From Lichenicoccus roseus (GTDB lineage Bacteria > Pseudomonadota > Alphaproteobacteria > Acetobacterales > Acetobacteraceae), in contig NZ_VCDI01000002.1 of the NCBI RefSeq assembly GCF_005844085.1, forward strand, positions 248,001-312,000: DNA of 64,000 bases. Reading direction: 5' to 3'. How positions within the stretch are numbered: position 1 is the first letter of the stretch; the number at the start of each line of letters is the position of its first letter. Shown here one piece after another: positions 19,771-28,130 of this stretch. The notes beneath the pieces were generated by a model. That model saw only the letters and a program-made list of their open reading frames with translations. It was not told the DNA's origin and made no database searches. The translations under genes were made by a program, and so were the position numbers.

Positions 19771-20162
19771 CGGTCAGTTCCCTCTCGTGCCCGCAGTTAT
19801 CATGTCAAACACCGTATCCAGCCCGGCCATTCCGTTCGTTCGTGAAGCTGCCATTCGGTTCTGGCCAACGTTCTGGCACCGGATTCGAGCGATGTCCGAT
19901 AGCGTTTCTAGACACAACCACCCTGGTTTTGCCAGACACGCCTGGAATACTGTTGCGGTATTGCCACAGACCCCTGTGTGCCATCTGGATTGCCGGTGAT
20001 TGTGAGACGCCGCACCCCTAGTTTAAGAACGAGCCCGGACTTACACCGATCGACTTACCAAGACACTGTCCTACCTAGACTGGGTTAACAATGCTGTCGC
20101 GCCCGGGGCCCCGGTGCCGCCAGCAGTCCGGCCATGCGCGCCGGCACAGGAGCGGAGTTCGA
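19771..20162. other. Divergent intergenic region dxs / hpnH
   Basis: This 392-base gap is the longest non-coding stretch in the window and must hold promoters for both arms of the hopanoid cluster. It is visibly less GC-rich in its middle (19860-20090) than the genes around it. I see no strong operator palindrome. The best promoter-like match toward hpnH is listed separately; none toward dxs is convincing. AGGAG (20148-20152) and GGAG (20154-20157) precede hpnH. Confidence 0.6.
20000..20027 (+). promoter_or_regulatory. Candidate promoter for hpnH
   Basis: TTGTGA (20000-20005), a 16-base spacer and TTTAAG (20022-20027) each match 4 of 6 housekeeping consensus positions. The start of hpnH is about 135 bases downstream. 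This is pattern matching only. Confidence 0.25.
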
Positions 20163-21335
20163 ATGGCCGTACCGTTGATGCAGGCAGTGAGAGTTGGCGC
20201 CTATGTCGTCAAGCAGCACCTGTCGGGACGCAAGCGCTACCCGCTGGTGCTCATGCTGGAGCCGTTGTTCCGCTGCAACCTCGCCTGCGCCGGCTGCGGC
20301 AAGATCGACTACCCGGCTCCGATCCTGAACCAGCGCCTGTCGGTCCAGGAGTGCCTGGACGCCGACACCGAGTGCGGCGCACCGGTGATCGCGGTCGCCG
20401 GTGGCGAGCCGCTGCTGCACAAGGAGATGCCGCAGATCATCAGCGGCCTGCTGGCGCGCAAGAAGTACGTGTACCTGTGCACCAACGCGCTGCTCCTCGA
20501 GAAGAAGATGGACGACTACCAGCCGCATCCATACTTCTCCTGGGACGTGCATCTCGACGGCGACCAGACCATGCACGACCAGTCGGTGTGCCAGGACGGC
20601 GTGTTCGATCGCGCGGTGTCCGCCATCAAGAAGGCGAAGGCGCGCGGCTTCCGGGTCTCGATCAACTGCACCCTGTTCGATGGCGCCGACCCCAAGCGGG
20701 TCGCCGACTTCTTCGACGAGGTGATGGCGATGGGTGTGGACGGCATCATGACCGCCCCCGGCTACGCCTACGAGCGTGCGCCCGACCAGGCCCACTTCCT
20801 GAACCGCCAGAAGACCAAGCAGCTGTTCCGCGACATCTTCCGCTACGGCAAGGGGAAGAAGTGGAAGTTCACACAGTCGCCGCTGTTCCTGAACTTCCTG
20901 GCCGGCAACGAGACCTACCACTGCACCCCGTGGGGCAAGCCGCTGCGCAACGTGTTCGGCTGGCAGCGCCCCTGCTACCTGCTCGGCGAGGGCTATGCGT
21001 CGAGCTTCAAGGAGCTGATGGACGACACCGCCTGGGAGCAGTACGGCACCGGCAACTACGAGAAGTGCGCCGACTGCATGGTGCATTCCGGTTACGAGTC
21101 CACCGCCGTGATGGACGCCGTGAAGCGTCCGCTGCACATCCTCAAGGTGGCGCTGAAGGGCCCGCAGACCGAAGGCGAGATGGCGCCCGAGATCTCGCTC
21201 GCGAACCAGCGCCCGGCGGAATACGTGTTCAGCAAGCACGTCGAGGAGGCCATGGAGGAGATCAAGGCGCGCAAGCCGGCCAAGGCTCCGGTGGTCAAGC
21301 GCGTCGCCTCCGAGACCGCCGACGCCGCCGACTGA
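20163..21335 (+). CDS. hpnH: Adenosyl-hopene transferase HpnH (radical SAM)
   Basis: A 390-residue radical SAM enzyme that joins a 5'-deoxyadenosyl group to diploptene, the first step of extended (C35) hopanoid side chains. The cluster ligands are Cys38, Cys42 and Cys45 in CNLACAGCGK, directly after the family motif LMLEPLFR. VAGGEPLLHKEMP and CADCMVHSGYESTAV near residue 308 are further HpnH hallmarks. The ATG at 20163 follows a strong ribosome binding site, and an upstream frame extension has no family similarity. It is transcribed away from the dxs arm and ends at a strong hairpin, so it is probably monocistronic. Confidence 0.95.
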   Translation: MAVPLMQAVRVGAYVVKQHLSGRKRYPLVLMLEPLFRCNLACAGCGKIDYPAPILNQRLSVQECLDADTECGAPVIAVAGGEPLLHKEMPQIISGLLARKKYVYLCTNALLLEKKMDDYQPHPYFSWDVHLDGDQTMHDQSVCQDGVFDRAVSAIKKAKARGFRVSINCTLFDGADPKRVADFFDEVMAMGVDGIMTAPGYAYERAPDQAHFLNRQKTKQLFRDIFRYGKGKKWKFTQSPLFLNFLAGNETYHCTPWGKPLRNVFGWQRPCYLLGEGYASSFKELMDDTAWEQYGTGNYEKCADCMVHSGYESTAVMDAVKRPLHILKVALKGPQTEGEMAPEISLANQRPAEYVFSKHVEEAMEEIKARKPAKAPVVKRVASETADAAD

Positions 21336-21362
21336 TCTGGCCGGGGCGCGGCTCCGCAGGAT

Positions 21363-21389
21363 GAGGCGCCCCACAGGACGGGGCGCCTC
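21363..21389 (+). terminator. Hairpin after hpnH
   Basis: A perfect 10-bp inverted repeat, GAGGCGCCCC (21363-21372), 7-base loop, GGGGCGCCTC (21380-21389), lies 27 bases after the hpnH stop. There is no T-run, but GC-rich hairpins of this kind are common ends of transcripts in such genomes. Confidence 0.6.
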
Positions 21390-21444
21390 GCCAACCGGTG
21401 CCCACTTGCTGGCCTGAAGCTGCCCGCACCCATAGGATGCGGAC

Positions 21445-22734
21445 ATGCTGTTCTCCGTTTTTCTCGTCCTGCTGCTGGTGCTGCTCAACGGCGTCTTCGC
21501 CATGGGGGAGCTGGCGCTGATTTCGGCCCGGCGGCCCCGGCTCGCCGTGCTGGAGCGTCGCGGGGTGCCGGGCGCCGACCGTGCCCGCAAGCTGGCCGAG
21601 GACCCGCAGCGTTTCCTGCCGACCGTCCAGGTCGGCATCACCCTGGTCTCCATCATCGAGGGCACCTTCGGCGGCGCTCGCATCGCCTCCTCGCTGACGC
21701 CCTACCTGGAGCGTGTAGCGGTGCTGCGGCCGTTCGCCAACCAGCTGGCGCTGACGCTGGTGGTCATCGTCATCACCGCCCTGATGCTGGTGCTCGGCGA
21801 GCTGGTCCCCAAGCAACTTGCGCTGCGTCGACCCGAGGTCATCGCGGCGAGGCTGGCGCTGCCTCTGGTGGTGCTGTCGCGCGTCGCCACACCGGCGGTA
21901 TGGCTGCTCAGCCGATCCTCCTCGCTGGTGCTGCGGCTGGCCGGCATCAGGCGCGAGCCGCGCCAGACGGTGACCGAGGAGGAATTGCGCGCCGTGCTCG
22001 CCGAGGGCGCCCAGGCCGGGGTGTTCGAGCACGAGGAGCGCAACATGATCGAGCGGCTGCTCCGCCTCGCCGACCGGCCGGTGCGCGCCATCATGACGCC
22101 GCGCAACGAGCTGTCGTGGCTCGAGCGCCAGGCCGGCCGCGAGGAGATCGTGGCGGCCCTGAAGACCGGCATCCATACCCGTCTGGTGGTCTGTGACGGC
22201 GATGTCGACAACCCGGTCGGCGTGATCCTGGTCAAGGACGCGCTCGACCTGATGCTCGACGGCCACGAGCTTTCGGTGGACGCCCTGATGCGCGCGCCGC
22301 AGGTTGTGCCCGAGACGATCAGCGCCTTCGATGCGCTGGAGCGGTTGCGCGGGCTGCCGATCGGGCTGCTGCTGGTGCTCGACGAGTACGGCAGCTTCGA
22401 GGGCATCGTCACCAGCGCCGACGTATTCGCCGCCATCGTCGGCGACCATGCCGAGCCGGGCGCCAAGCCGGTGCCGACGCATGTGCACGACGGCGTCGTC
22501 AGCCTCGATGGCACGCTCGCCGCCGACGAGGTGAAGGACCGGCTGCTGCTGGGCGACCTGCCGGCGGAGGGCAGCTACCACACACTGGCAGGCCTGATCC
22601 TCGCCCTGCTGCGCAGGGTGCCGGCGGTCGGCGACAAGGTGGCCTTCTCGGGCTGGATGTTCGAGGTGGTGGAAATGGATGGCCGCCGCGTCCAGCGGGT
22701 GCGCGCCAGCCGGACCAAGCTGGCGGAGAACTGA
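21445..22734 (+). CDS. CNNM/CorC-type membrane protein with CBS domains
   Basis: A 429-residue hemolysin-C-like protein. The N-terminal third is the DUF21/CNNM membrane domain (VLLNGVFAMGELALISARR; VGITLVSIIEGTFGG; LGELVPKQLALRRPE). The middle holds two CBS domains (MIERLLRLADRPVRAIMTPR; GLLLVLDEYGSFEGIVTSADV), and the last 90 residues form the CorC/HlyC domain. Family members are linked to magnesium or cobalt efflux and membrane integrity; the cargo here is not shown. It stands alone between the hpnH hairpin and the acetyltransferase. Confidence 0.9.
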   Translation: MLFSVFLVLLLVLLNGVFAMGELALISARRPRLAVLERRGVPGADRARKLAEDPQRFLPTVQVGITLVSIIEGTFGGARIASSLTPYLERVAVLRPFANQLALTLVVIVITALMLVLGELVPKQLALRRPEVIAARLALPLVVLSRVATPAVWLLSRSSSLVLRLAGIRREPRQTVTEEELRAVLAEGAQAGVFEHEERNMIERLLRLADRPVRAIMTPRNELSWLERQAGREEIVAALKTGIHTRLVVCDGDVDNPVGVILVKDALDLMLDGHELSVDALMRAPQVVPETISAFDALERLRGLPIGLLLVLDEYGSFEGIVTSADVFAAIVGDHAEPGAKPVPTHVHDGVVSLDGTLAADEVKDRLLLGDLPAEGSYHTLAGLILALLRRVPAVGDKVAFSGWMFEVVEMDGRRVQRVRASRTKLAEN

Positions 22735-22740
22735 TCTTCG

Positions 22741-22962
22741 GTGACCCTCCGAAAGCTTGTCGCGATGCATGATGACGGCAGGTTCGTCCGGGTCGAGCTG
22801 CTGGCCTTCGGTCCGGACGAGGCGCCTGCGTCCGGTGCCGGCCGGTCCGGCTTGCCCGCCCCCCCTGTGTGCGGAATGGCAGCGTCCGGTCACGACCGCC
22901 TGTCCGCGACCGGCTCCGGCATGCCCGGCGTGGTGTTCGCATCGGCGAGGGCGTCCGCCTGA
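22741..22962 (+). CDS. Possible small protein, unknown
   Basis: A 73-codon frame starting with GTG six bases after the CNNM stop. The first 30 codons have the strong third-position GC bias of neighbouring genes (MTLRKLVAMHDDGRFVRVEL), while the rest is low-complexity Gly/Ala/Ser. It lacks a clear ribosome binding site, and I recognise no domain. It may be a real short gene or merely GC-driven open frame. Confidence 0.25.
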   Translation: MTLRKLVAMHDDGRFVRVELLAFGPDEAPASGAGRSGLPAPPVCGMAASGHDRLSATGSGMPGVVFASARASA

Positions 22963-22976
22963 GCAACCGCTACGGC

Positions 22977-23408
22977 ATGGAGATCCGCGCCGCCGGAGCG
23001 CAGGAGGCGGCCGGCCTGTCCGAGCTGCTCGCCCAGGTGGGCATCAGCCTGCCGCCGCACGAGGTCGCACAGCGCCTGGAGGCAATCCGTCAATCGACCG
23101 GAACCGCCCTGGTTGCGCTGGCCTGGGGACCGCCCAGCGGCGTCGTTGTGGTGCATTGGCATCGCACGCTGCTGTCGCCGGCGCCACAGGCCGGGATCAG
23201 CCTGCTCCTGGTCGCGCCGGACGAGCGCCGGCGCGGCATCGGCCGGTTGCTGCTGAAGGCGGCGGCGCAGGCGGCCCGCACCGCCGGCTGTGACACTCTG
23301 GACATGGCCGTGTCCGGGGATCAGCCCGATCTCGACGCCTTCTGCCTGGCGAACGGGTTCACCGGCGCCGGCCTGCGCTACCGGCGCCCGCTGCGGAAAG
23401 GCGGCTGA
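22977..23408 (+). CDS. GNAT-family N-acetyltransferase
   Basis: A 143-residue acyl-CoA-dependent acetyltransferase. The acetyl-CoA pyrophosphate loop is VAPDERRRGIGRLLLKAA (about residues 78-95), preceded by the beta-4 strand AGISLLLV and followed by the strand CDTLDMAV. This covers a complete minimal GNAT fold. I took the ATG at 22977 (MEIRAAGAQEA), where the first beta strand starts. Neighbours give no clue to the substrate. Confidence 0.8.
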   Translation: MEIRAAGAQEAAGLSELLAQVGISLPPHEVAQRLEAIRQSTGTALVALAWGPPSGVVVVHWHRTLLSPAPQAGISLLLVAPDERRRGIGRLLLKAAAQAARTAGCDTLDMAVSGDQPDLDAFCLANGFTGAGLRYRRPLRKGG

Positions 23409-23412
23409 GCGC

Positions 23413-24603
23413 TCAGCTCAGCCGGTTGCCCGCCTGGCGATCGAGCGCCTCGTCGAAGGCGGCAGCGGTCCAGCCCGCCGACAGCGCGCGCAGCATCAGC
23501 GCCGCCTGGCTTTCCGGCGCCAGCCCGCCGACCGGCGGATCGCGATCGAGGTTGGTCGGGAAGGCGTAGCCGTCGGCGCAGGCCGCGACCGCATGGGCGG
23601 CCTCGCGGTCGGACAGTGCGCCGGCGGTGCGCAGGGAAAGCAGCGCCGGATACAGCGCATGGCTCATTCGGGTGCGGTCGACCGTCTCCATCGCCCGTCC
23701 ATACGCGGACGAGACCTGCAGCAGGTTTGCCATGCGCCTGATACCGGCCGAGCGGTTGTGCCCGGCGGCATGGAACAGCGCCGGGTTGAAGAACACCGCA
23801 TCGCCCTTGCGCAGCGGCAGCTGGACATGGTGGGCCTCGAACCAGGCACGGAACTCCGGCCTGCCGGTGGCGAGATAGCCCGCCTCGTAGCCCTGCGAGT
23901 AGGGCAGGTAGAGCGTCGGCCCGCTCTCCAGCGGCATGTCGCAATGCGCCACCGCTCCCTGCAGTGTGAGTAGCGGCGACAGCCGGTGCACATGCGCCGG
24001 ATAGCGCTCGATCTCCGCCGGCGACTGGAAGCCGAGATGGTAGTCGCGATGCGGCGACTGTGCTGCGCCACCGGGATTGACGCAGTTCACCTGCGACGTG
24101 ACCTGGTACGCCGGCCCGAGCCAGGCCTCGCTGATCATCGCGATGGCGTCGTTGCCGTAGTAGGCCGCGAACAGCGCCGGGTCCCGCAGGCACAGTTTCT
24201 CCAGCGCGTTCCAGACCCGGTCATTGGCGCCGGGCTTGGCGAAGTGATCGGCGGCGACGCGACCGGCCGCGCGCTCCTCCGCGATCATCTCGTCGAAGCG
24301 GACGGTGGCGGCGTCGATCACCCCGTGATCGGCGAAGGCGCTCCGCAAGGCGACGATGCCGGGACCGGCGGTCATCGCCTCCGCCCATTCGGCCTGCAGC
24401 GCCTGTCTTGCCTGCGGCTTGCCGGCGGCGCGGCGGACGAGGTCGCCGTCATACACCGGCACGTTGCCGGCGATCTCGATGGCATGCGGATAGTCGGCGG
24501 CCTCGGTGATACGCGATTGCTGGCGTGCGAACTCCTCGATGTCGCAATCTGTCTCCCGCAGCCAGCCACGGCGGCGGCGGTTCCCGGCAAGTTCGGTTTC
24601 CAT
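23413..24603 (-). CDS. Phytanoyl-CoA dioxygenase (PhyH)-like protein
   Basis: A 396-residue member of the Fe(II)/2-oxoglutarate oxygenases. The iron ligands are plausible as His185 and Asp187 (SPHRDYH) and His278 (NPALFHAAGHNRS), with Arg287 or nearby binding 2-oxoglutarate, so it should be active. The N-terminal 100 residues (AIEIAGNVPVYDG) belong to a subgroup not closely like phytanoyl-CoA hydroxylase, so the substrate is unknown. It is divergent from a LacI-type regulator with a 121-base gap, which usually means the regulator controls it. Confidence 0.75.
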   Translation of the reverse strand: METELAGNRRRRGWLRETDCDIEEFARQQSRITEAADYPHAIEIAGNVPVYDGDLVRRAAGKPQARQALQAEWAEAMTAGPGIVALRSAFADHGVIDAATVRFDEMIAEERAAGRVAADHFAKPGANDRVWNALEKLCLRDPALFAAYYGNDAIAMISEAWLGPAYQVTSQVNCVNPGGAAQSPHRDYHLGFQSPAEIERYPAHVHRLSPLLTLQGAVAHCDMPLESGPTLYLPYSQGYEAGYLATGRPEFRAWFEAHHVQLPLRKGDAVFFNPALFHAAGHNRSAGIRRMANLLQVSSAYGRAMETVDRTRMSHALYPALLSLRTAGALSDREAAHAVAACADGYAFPTNLDRDPPVGGLAPESQAALMLRALSAGWTAAAFDEALDRQAGNRLS

Positions 24604-24713
24604 GGCGTCTGCTCCTGGCGCTCGTTCGCGGTTGTCGAGCCATACGTCCGCAGGACCCCGTTCCGCCCCTCGGCAATCCCTCAGAAAACCATCAGACTGA
24701 CCGCCCTGCTCGC

Positions 24714-24718
24714 GGAGG
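24714..24718 (+). promoter_or_regulatory. Ribosome binding site pointing to a CTG start
   Basis: GGAGG at 24714-24718 sits 6 bases before CTG at 24725. No ATG, GTG or TTG occurs in frame between the upstream stop (24698-24700) and the helix-turn-helix, so this site is the main evidence for where the LacI-type regulator begins. Confidence 0.5.
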
Positions 24719-24724
24719 CGTATC

Positions 24725-25750
24725 CTGTCGAACCGTTACCTGGTCAAGGATATCGCCCTGCAGGCCGGGGTGAGCGAGGCCACCGTGGACCGGGTGCTGA
24801 ACCACCGTCCCGGCGTGCGCGCCCATACCGCGCGCCGGGTCGAGCAGGCGCTGCGCGAACTCGACCGGCAGAGCACGCAGCTCGGCCTCGCCGGACGCAA
24901 GTTCATCATCGACATCGTGATGGAAGCGCCGCCGCGGTTCACCGAGGCGGTGCGCGCGGCGCTGGAGGCGGAGTTGCCGGGCCTGCACCCCGCCCTGTTC
25001 CGTTGCCGCTACCAGACGCACGAGACCATGCCGGCTGCCGGGATGGCATCGATGCTGCAACGCATCGCGCTCCGCGGCAGCAACGGCGTGCTGCTCAAGG
25101 CTCGCGACGACGAGGCGATCGTCGCATCCGTTGCTGCCCTGGCGCGGGCCGGTATCCCGGTGGTGACGCTGGTGACCGACCTGCCGGCGTCACCCCGCAC
25201 CGCCTATGTCGGCATCGACAACCGCATTGCCGGCGAGACCGCCGCCTACCTGCTCGGCGAGTGGCTCGGCGACGCGCCGGCGGAGATCCTGGTCAGCCTG
25301 AGCAGCAACCTTTTCCACGGCGAGGAGGAGCGCGAGGCCGGCTTCCGGCACGCCATCGGCCGCCGCCGTCCGCCTCCCGGCATCGTGACGATCACCGAGG
25401 GACACGGCAACCATGGCGAGACCGGCCTGCTCGCCCGCGCGGCGCTTGCCCGGCACCCGGGGATCGAGGCGGTCTATTCAATCGGGGGCGGCAACACGGC
25501 GCTGCTGGACGCCTTCGTGGCTGCCGGCCGCTGCTGTCGCGTCTTCATCGGTCACGATCTCGATGCCGAGAATATCGCGCTGCTGCACGCCGGCAGGTTG
25601 AGCGCGGTGCTGCATCACGACCTGCGCCAGGACATGCGCGCTGCCTGCCAGCAGATCATGCGCGCCCACCGCGCCCTGCCGGCGGCAACGTCCGCGCCGC
25701 GCTCCGGGGTGCAGATCGCGACGCCGTACAATCTCCCCGAGACTGTCTGA
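24725..25750 (+). CDS. LacI-family transcriptional regulator (non-canonical start)
   Basis: DNA-binding repressor-type protein of about 341 residues. The helix-turn-helix is LVKDIALQAGVSEATVDRVLN, followed by HRPGVRAHTARRVEQAL, and the rest is a periplasmic-binding-protein-like effector domain (GVLLKARDDEAI; GIDNRIAGETAAYLLGEW; EAVYSIGGGNTAL). The only standard start, GTG 24770, falls inside the recognition helix and would destroy DNA binding. Homology extends back to CTG 24725, which has GGAGG at good spacing. A start at ATC 24722 or a sequencing slip is possible. It likely controls the divergent dioxygenase and the SDR that follows. Confidence 0.8.
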   Translation: MSNRYLVKDIALQAGVSEATVDRVLNHRPGVRAHTARRVEQALRELDRQSTQLGLAGRKFIIDIVMEAPPRFTEAVRAALEAELPGLHPALFRCRYQTHETMPAAGMASMLQRIALRGSNGVLLKARDDEAIVASVAALARAGIPVVTLVTDLPASPRTAYVGIDNRIAGETAAYLLGEWLGDAPAEILVSLSSNLFHGEEEREAGFRHAIGRRRPPPGIVTITEGHGNHGETGLLARAALARHPGIEAVYSIGGGNTALLDAFVAAGRCCRVFIGHDLDAENIALLHAGRLSAVLHHDLRQDMRAACQQIMRAHRALPAATSAPRSGVQIATPYNLPETV

Positions 25751-25902
25751 GAGGGTTGCAACTGCGCCGCATCGGCCCGGCGCCTGAGTACTTTCCGTGG
25801 CTTCCGGATCACCCTGCCACCGACCACGTGCTGCCGACGGCGGCTCGCGATGCCCGGCTCGCTTCTGGCTGTGCGAGCGCCGCAACCTGGAGATTGGTCG
25901 TC

Positions 25903-26655
25903 ATGGCAAGGTTCACGGACAGCATCGCCGTCGTCACCGGCGCATCGAAAGGCATCGGCGCCGGCATCGCGAAACGGCTTGCAGCGGAAGGCGCCGTCGT
26001 CGTCGTCAACTACGCCTCCAGCCGGGAAGGCGCCGACCTGGTGGTGGACCGCATCGTCTCCGCCGGCGGCAAGGCGGTCGCGATCGCGGCCAGCGTGGCG
26101 AGCGAGGACGATATGGCCCGGCTGTTCGAGACGGTCCGGGAGCGATACGGCCGCGTCGACGTCCTGGTCAACAACGCGGGCGTCTATGGTTTCGGCCCGC
26201 TCGAAACCGTCTCGGTGCCGGACTTCCGGCGCCACTACGACACCAACGTGCTCGGCGTGCTGCTGGCGACGCAGGCCGCGCTGGCGCTGTTCCCGTCGTC
26301 GGGCGGCAGCGTGGTGAATATCGGATCGGTGGTGAGCACGCTCGCCCCACCGGGCGCCTCGGTCTATGTCGGCACCAAGGGGGCGGTGGATGCGATCACC
26401 CGCTCGCTGGCAAAGGAACTCGCGCCGCGCGGGATACGGGTCAACGGCATCAACCCGGGCTTCGTGATCACCGAAGGCACGGTGTCCGGCGGTCTCGCCG
26501 GCGGTGAGTTCGAGACCACCACGGTGGCCAGCACGCCGCTTCGCCGCGCCGGGCAGCCCGAGGACATCGCCAACGCGGTGGCCTTCCTTGCCTCGCACGA
26601 GGCGAGCTGGATAACCGGGGAGTGCCTGCTGGTCGCCGGCGGCAACGGCATGTAG
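25903..26655 (+). CDS. SDR-family oxidoreductase (FabG-like)
   Basis: A 250-residue short-chain dehydrogenase with a complete active site: cofactor loop VTGASKGIGAG (residues 11-21), NNAG near 90, catalytic Ser142, Tyr155 and Lys159 (YVGTK). The ending CLLVAGGNGM fits the classical SDR. An Arg or Asn after beta-2 (NYASSREG) points to NADPH. It follows the LacI-type regulator by 152 bases on the same strand and may be part of the same catabolic unit; its substrate is not evident. Confidence 0.88.
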   Translation: MARFTDSIAVVTGASKGIGAGIAKRLAAEGAVVVVNYASSREGADLVVDRIVSAGGKAVAIAASVASEDDMARLFETVRERYGRVDVLVNNAGVYGFGPLETVSVPDFRRHYDTNVLGVLLATQAALALFPSSGGSVVNIGSVVSTLAPPGASVYVGTKGAVDAITRSLAKELAPRGIRVNGINPGFVITEGTVSGGLAGGEFETTTVASTPLRRAGQPEDIANAVAFLASHEASWITGECLLVAGGNGM

Positions 26656-26742
26656 CAGGCCCGGCCCGCCTGTCGGCCGTGATGGCGTTCGGGCTATCCT
26701 GGCCAGCCCTGCGCCGGCAGGGTTGCTGTCGAGGTTGAACGG

Positions 26743-28107
26743 ATGGCCATGTCCCTGGGCACCCTGTCGAAGCGCCCGGACCTGCTGGCGGCGTTGTTCT
26801 GCGCCTACGCGACGATGGCGGTGATCGTCCTCGCGCTGCTGATGCCGCCGTTCCAGGCCGCCGACGAACTCACCCAGTTCGAGCGGGCCGACCAGGTGGC
26901 ACTGGGCGCCCTGGTGGCGACCGCGACACCGGACGGCTCCACCGGTGGCCGGATCGACCGGGCAATCCCGGCCGCAGGCGCGCTGTTCGACGGCATCAGG
27001 TTCCATCCGGAGCACAAGGTCAACAGGCCGATGCTGGACGCGGCCGGCGCCATCGCCTGGAAGCCGGCGGGGCGCGGCAAGGTGCCGTTCCCGAACACCG
27101 CGATCTACCCGCCGGTGCTGTATGGGCCGGCGGCGATCGCCATCGATGTGGGCCGCATCACCAGGCTCTCGGTGCCCCGCACGCTGGCGCTTGCGCGCCT
27201 GGTGGCCGGTGCGTCCAGCATCGCGATCGCCGTCCTGGCGATCGCCGGGGCCGGGGAGATGGCGCCGTTCCTGTTCACCCTGCTGTGCCTGCCGATGCCG
27301 CTCGCCCTGTTCGCGTCGGTGTCGCAGGACGGTCCGATGATCGCCCTGGCGACGCTCGCCGCCAGCCGGCTGCGGGCCGTCTTTCGCCATCAGGGACGGG
27401 GCCTGGTCGTGGCGTGCCTCGCACTCGCCCTGGTCCTGATGGCGCGACCGCCCTACCTGCCGGTCGCCTGCATCCTGCTTGCGCCGCCGGCGCTTTCGAT
27501 GCGCCGCCGACTGGCCGCCTTCGCCGCCGTCATCCTGCCGACGGTGTGCTGGTCGGTGGTCGCGCGCCATTGGAGCCAGCTCCCGGCTTCGGCCGTCGCG
27601 ATATCGCGCCAGCTGCATGCGCTCGGTGCAGCCCCCTGGCGGTTTCCCGAAGTGGTCGCCAACAGCATCGCGGACGATGTCCATGCGGGGCTGAACTGGG
27701 GACGCGAGTTCATCGGCGTGCTGGGCTGGCTCGATACGCCGTTGCCGCTGCCGTACTATGCGGCGGCGGGTGCGGTGCTGCTTGCAGCACTCGCCTCGAG
27801 CTGTCCGCAGGAGCTGCCGGCCCTGCCGGGACGGGTACGCCTGGCCGTGGCGTGCTGCATCGCGGCTGCCTGCCTCGCGATCCTGTTCTTCCAGTATCTG
27901 AGCTGGACCCCCACCGGCGCCCGGTTCATCGAGGGGGTGCAGGGGCGGTATTTCCTGCCGCTGGCCCTGCTGTCGCCGCTGGTGCTGCCACGCCTGCGCA
28001 TGCCGGCCTCAAGGCTCCGCGCGACGATCCGGATCGTGCTGTGCATCGTCCCGGCCTTCTCCATCGCCCTCGTGGTGCGGGCGATCGTGTGGCGCTACTA
28101 CCTGTAG
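26743..28107 (+). CDS. DUF2142 multi-spanning membrane protein
   Basis: A 454-residue integral membrane protein with about ten hydrophobic segments. The N-terminal loop contains PPFQAADELTQFERADQ and later YPPVLYGPAA and SVSQDGPMIA, the conserved positions of DUF2142, a glycosyltransferase-C-like family seen in surface polysaccharide clusters. It may transfer or flip lipid-linked sugars, but no member is well characterised to my knowledge. An FkbM methyltransferase follows 23 bases later on the same strand, supporting a role in glycan decoration. Confidence 0.75.
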   Translation: MAMSLGTLSKRPDLLAALFCAYATMAVIVLALLMPPFQAADELTQFERADQVALGALVATATPDGSTGGRIDRAIPAAGALFDGIRFHPEHKVNRPMLDAAGAIAWKPAGRGKVPFPNTAIYPPVLYGPAAIAIDVGRITRLSVPRTLALARLVAGASSIAIAVLAIAGAGEMAPFLFTLLCLPMPLALFASVSQDGPMIALATLAASRLRAVFRHQGRGLVVACLALALVLMARPPYLPVACILLAPPALSMRRRLAAFAAVILPTVCWSVVARHWSQLPASAVAISRQLHALGAAPWRFPEVVANSIADDVHAGLNWGREFIGVLGWLDTPLPLPYYAAAGAVLLAALASSCPQELPALPGRVRLAVACCIAAACLAILFFQYLSWTPTGARFIEGVQGRYFLPLALLSPLVLPRLRMPASRLRATIRIVLCIVPAFSIALVVRAIVWRYYL

Positions 28108-28130
28108 GCCTGCAAAGGAACCTTCGCCTC

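Noticed and set aside
23986-26655. An 889-codon plus-strand frame ending in the SDR
   Set aside because: It passes through antisense of the dioxygenase and an out-of-frame copy of the LacI gene; only the C-terminal 250 codons, from ATG 25903, are a recognisable protein.
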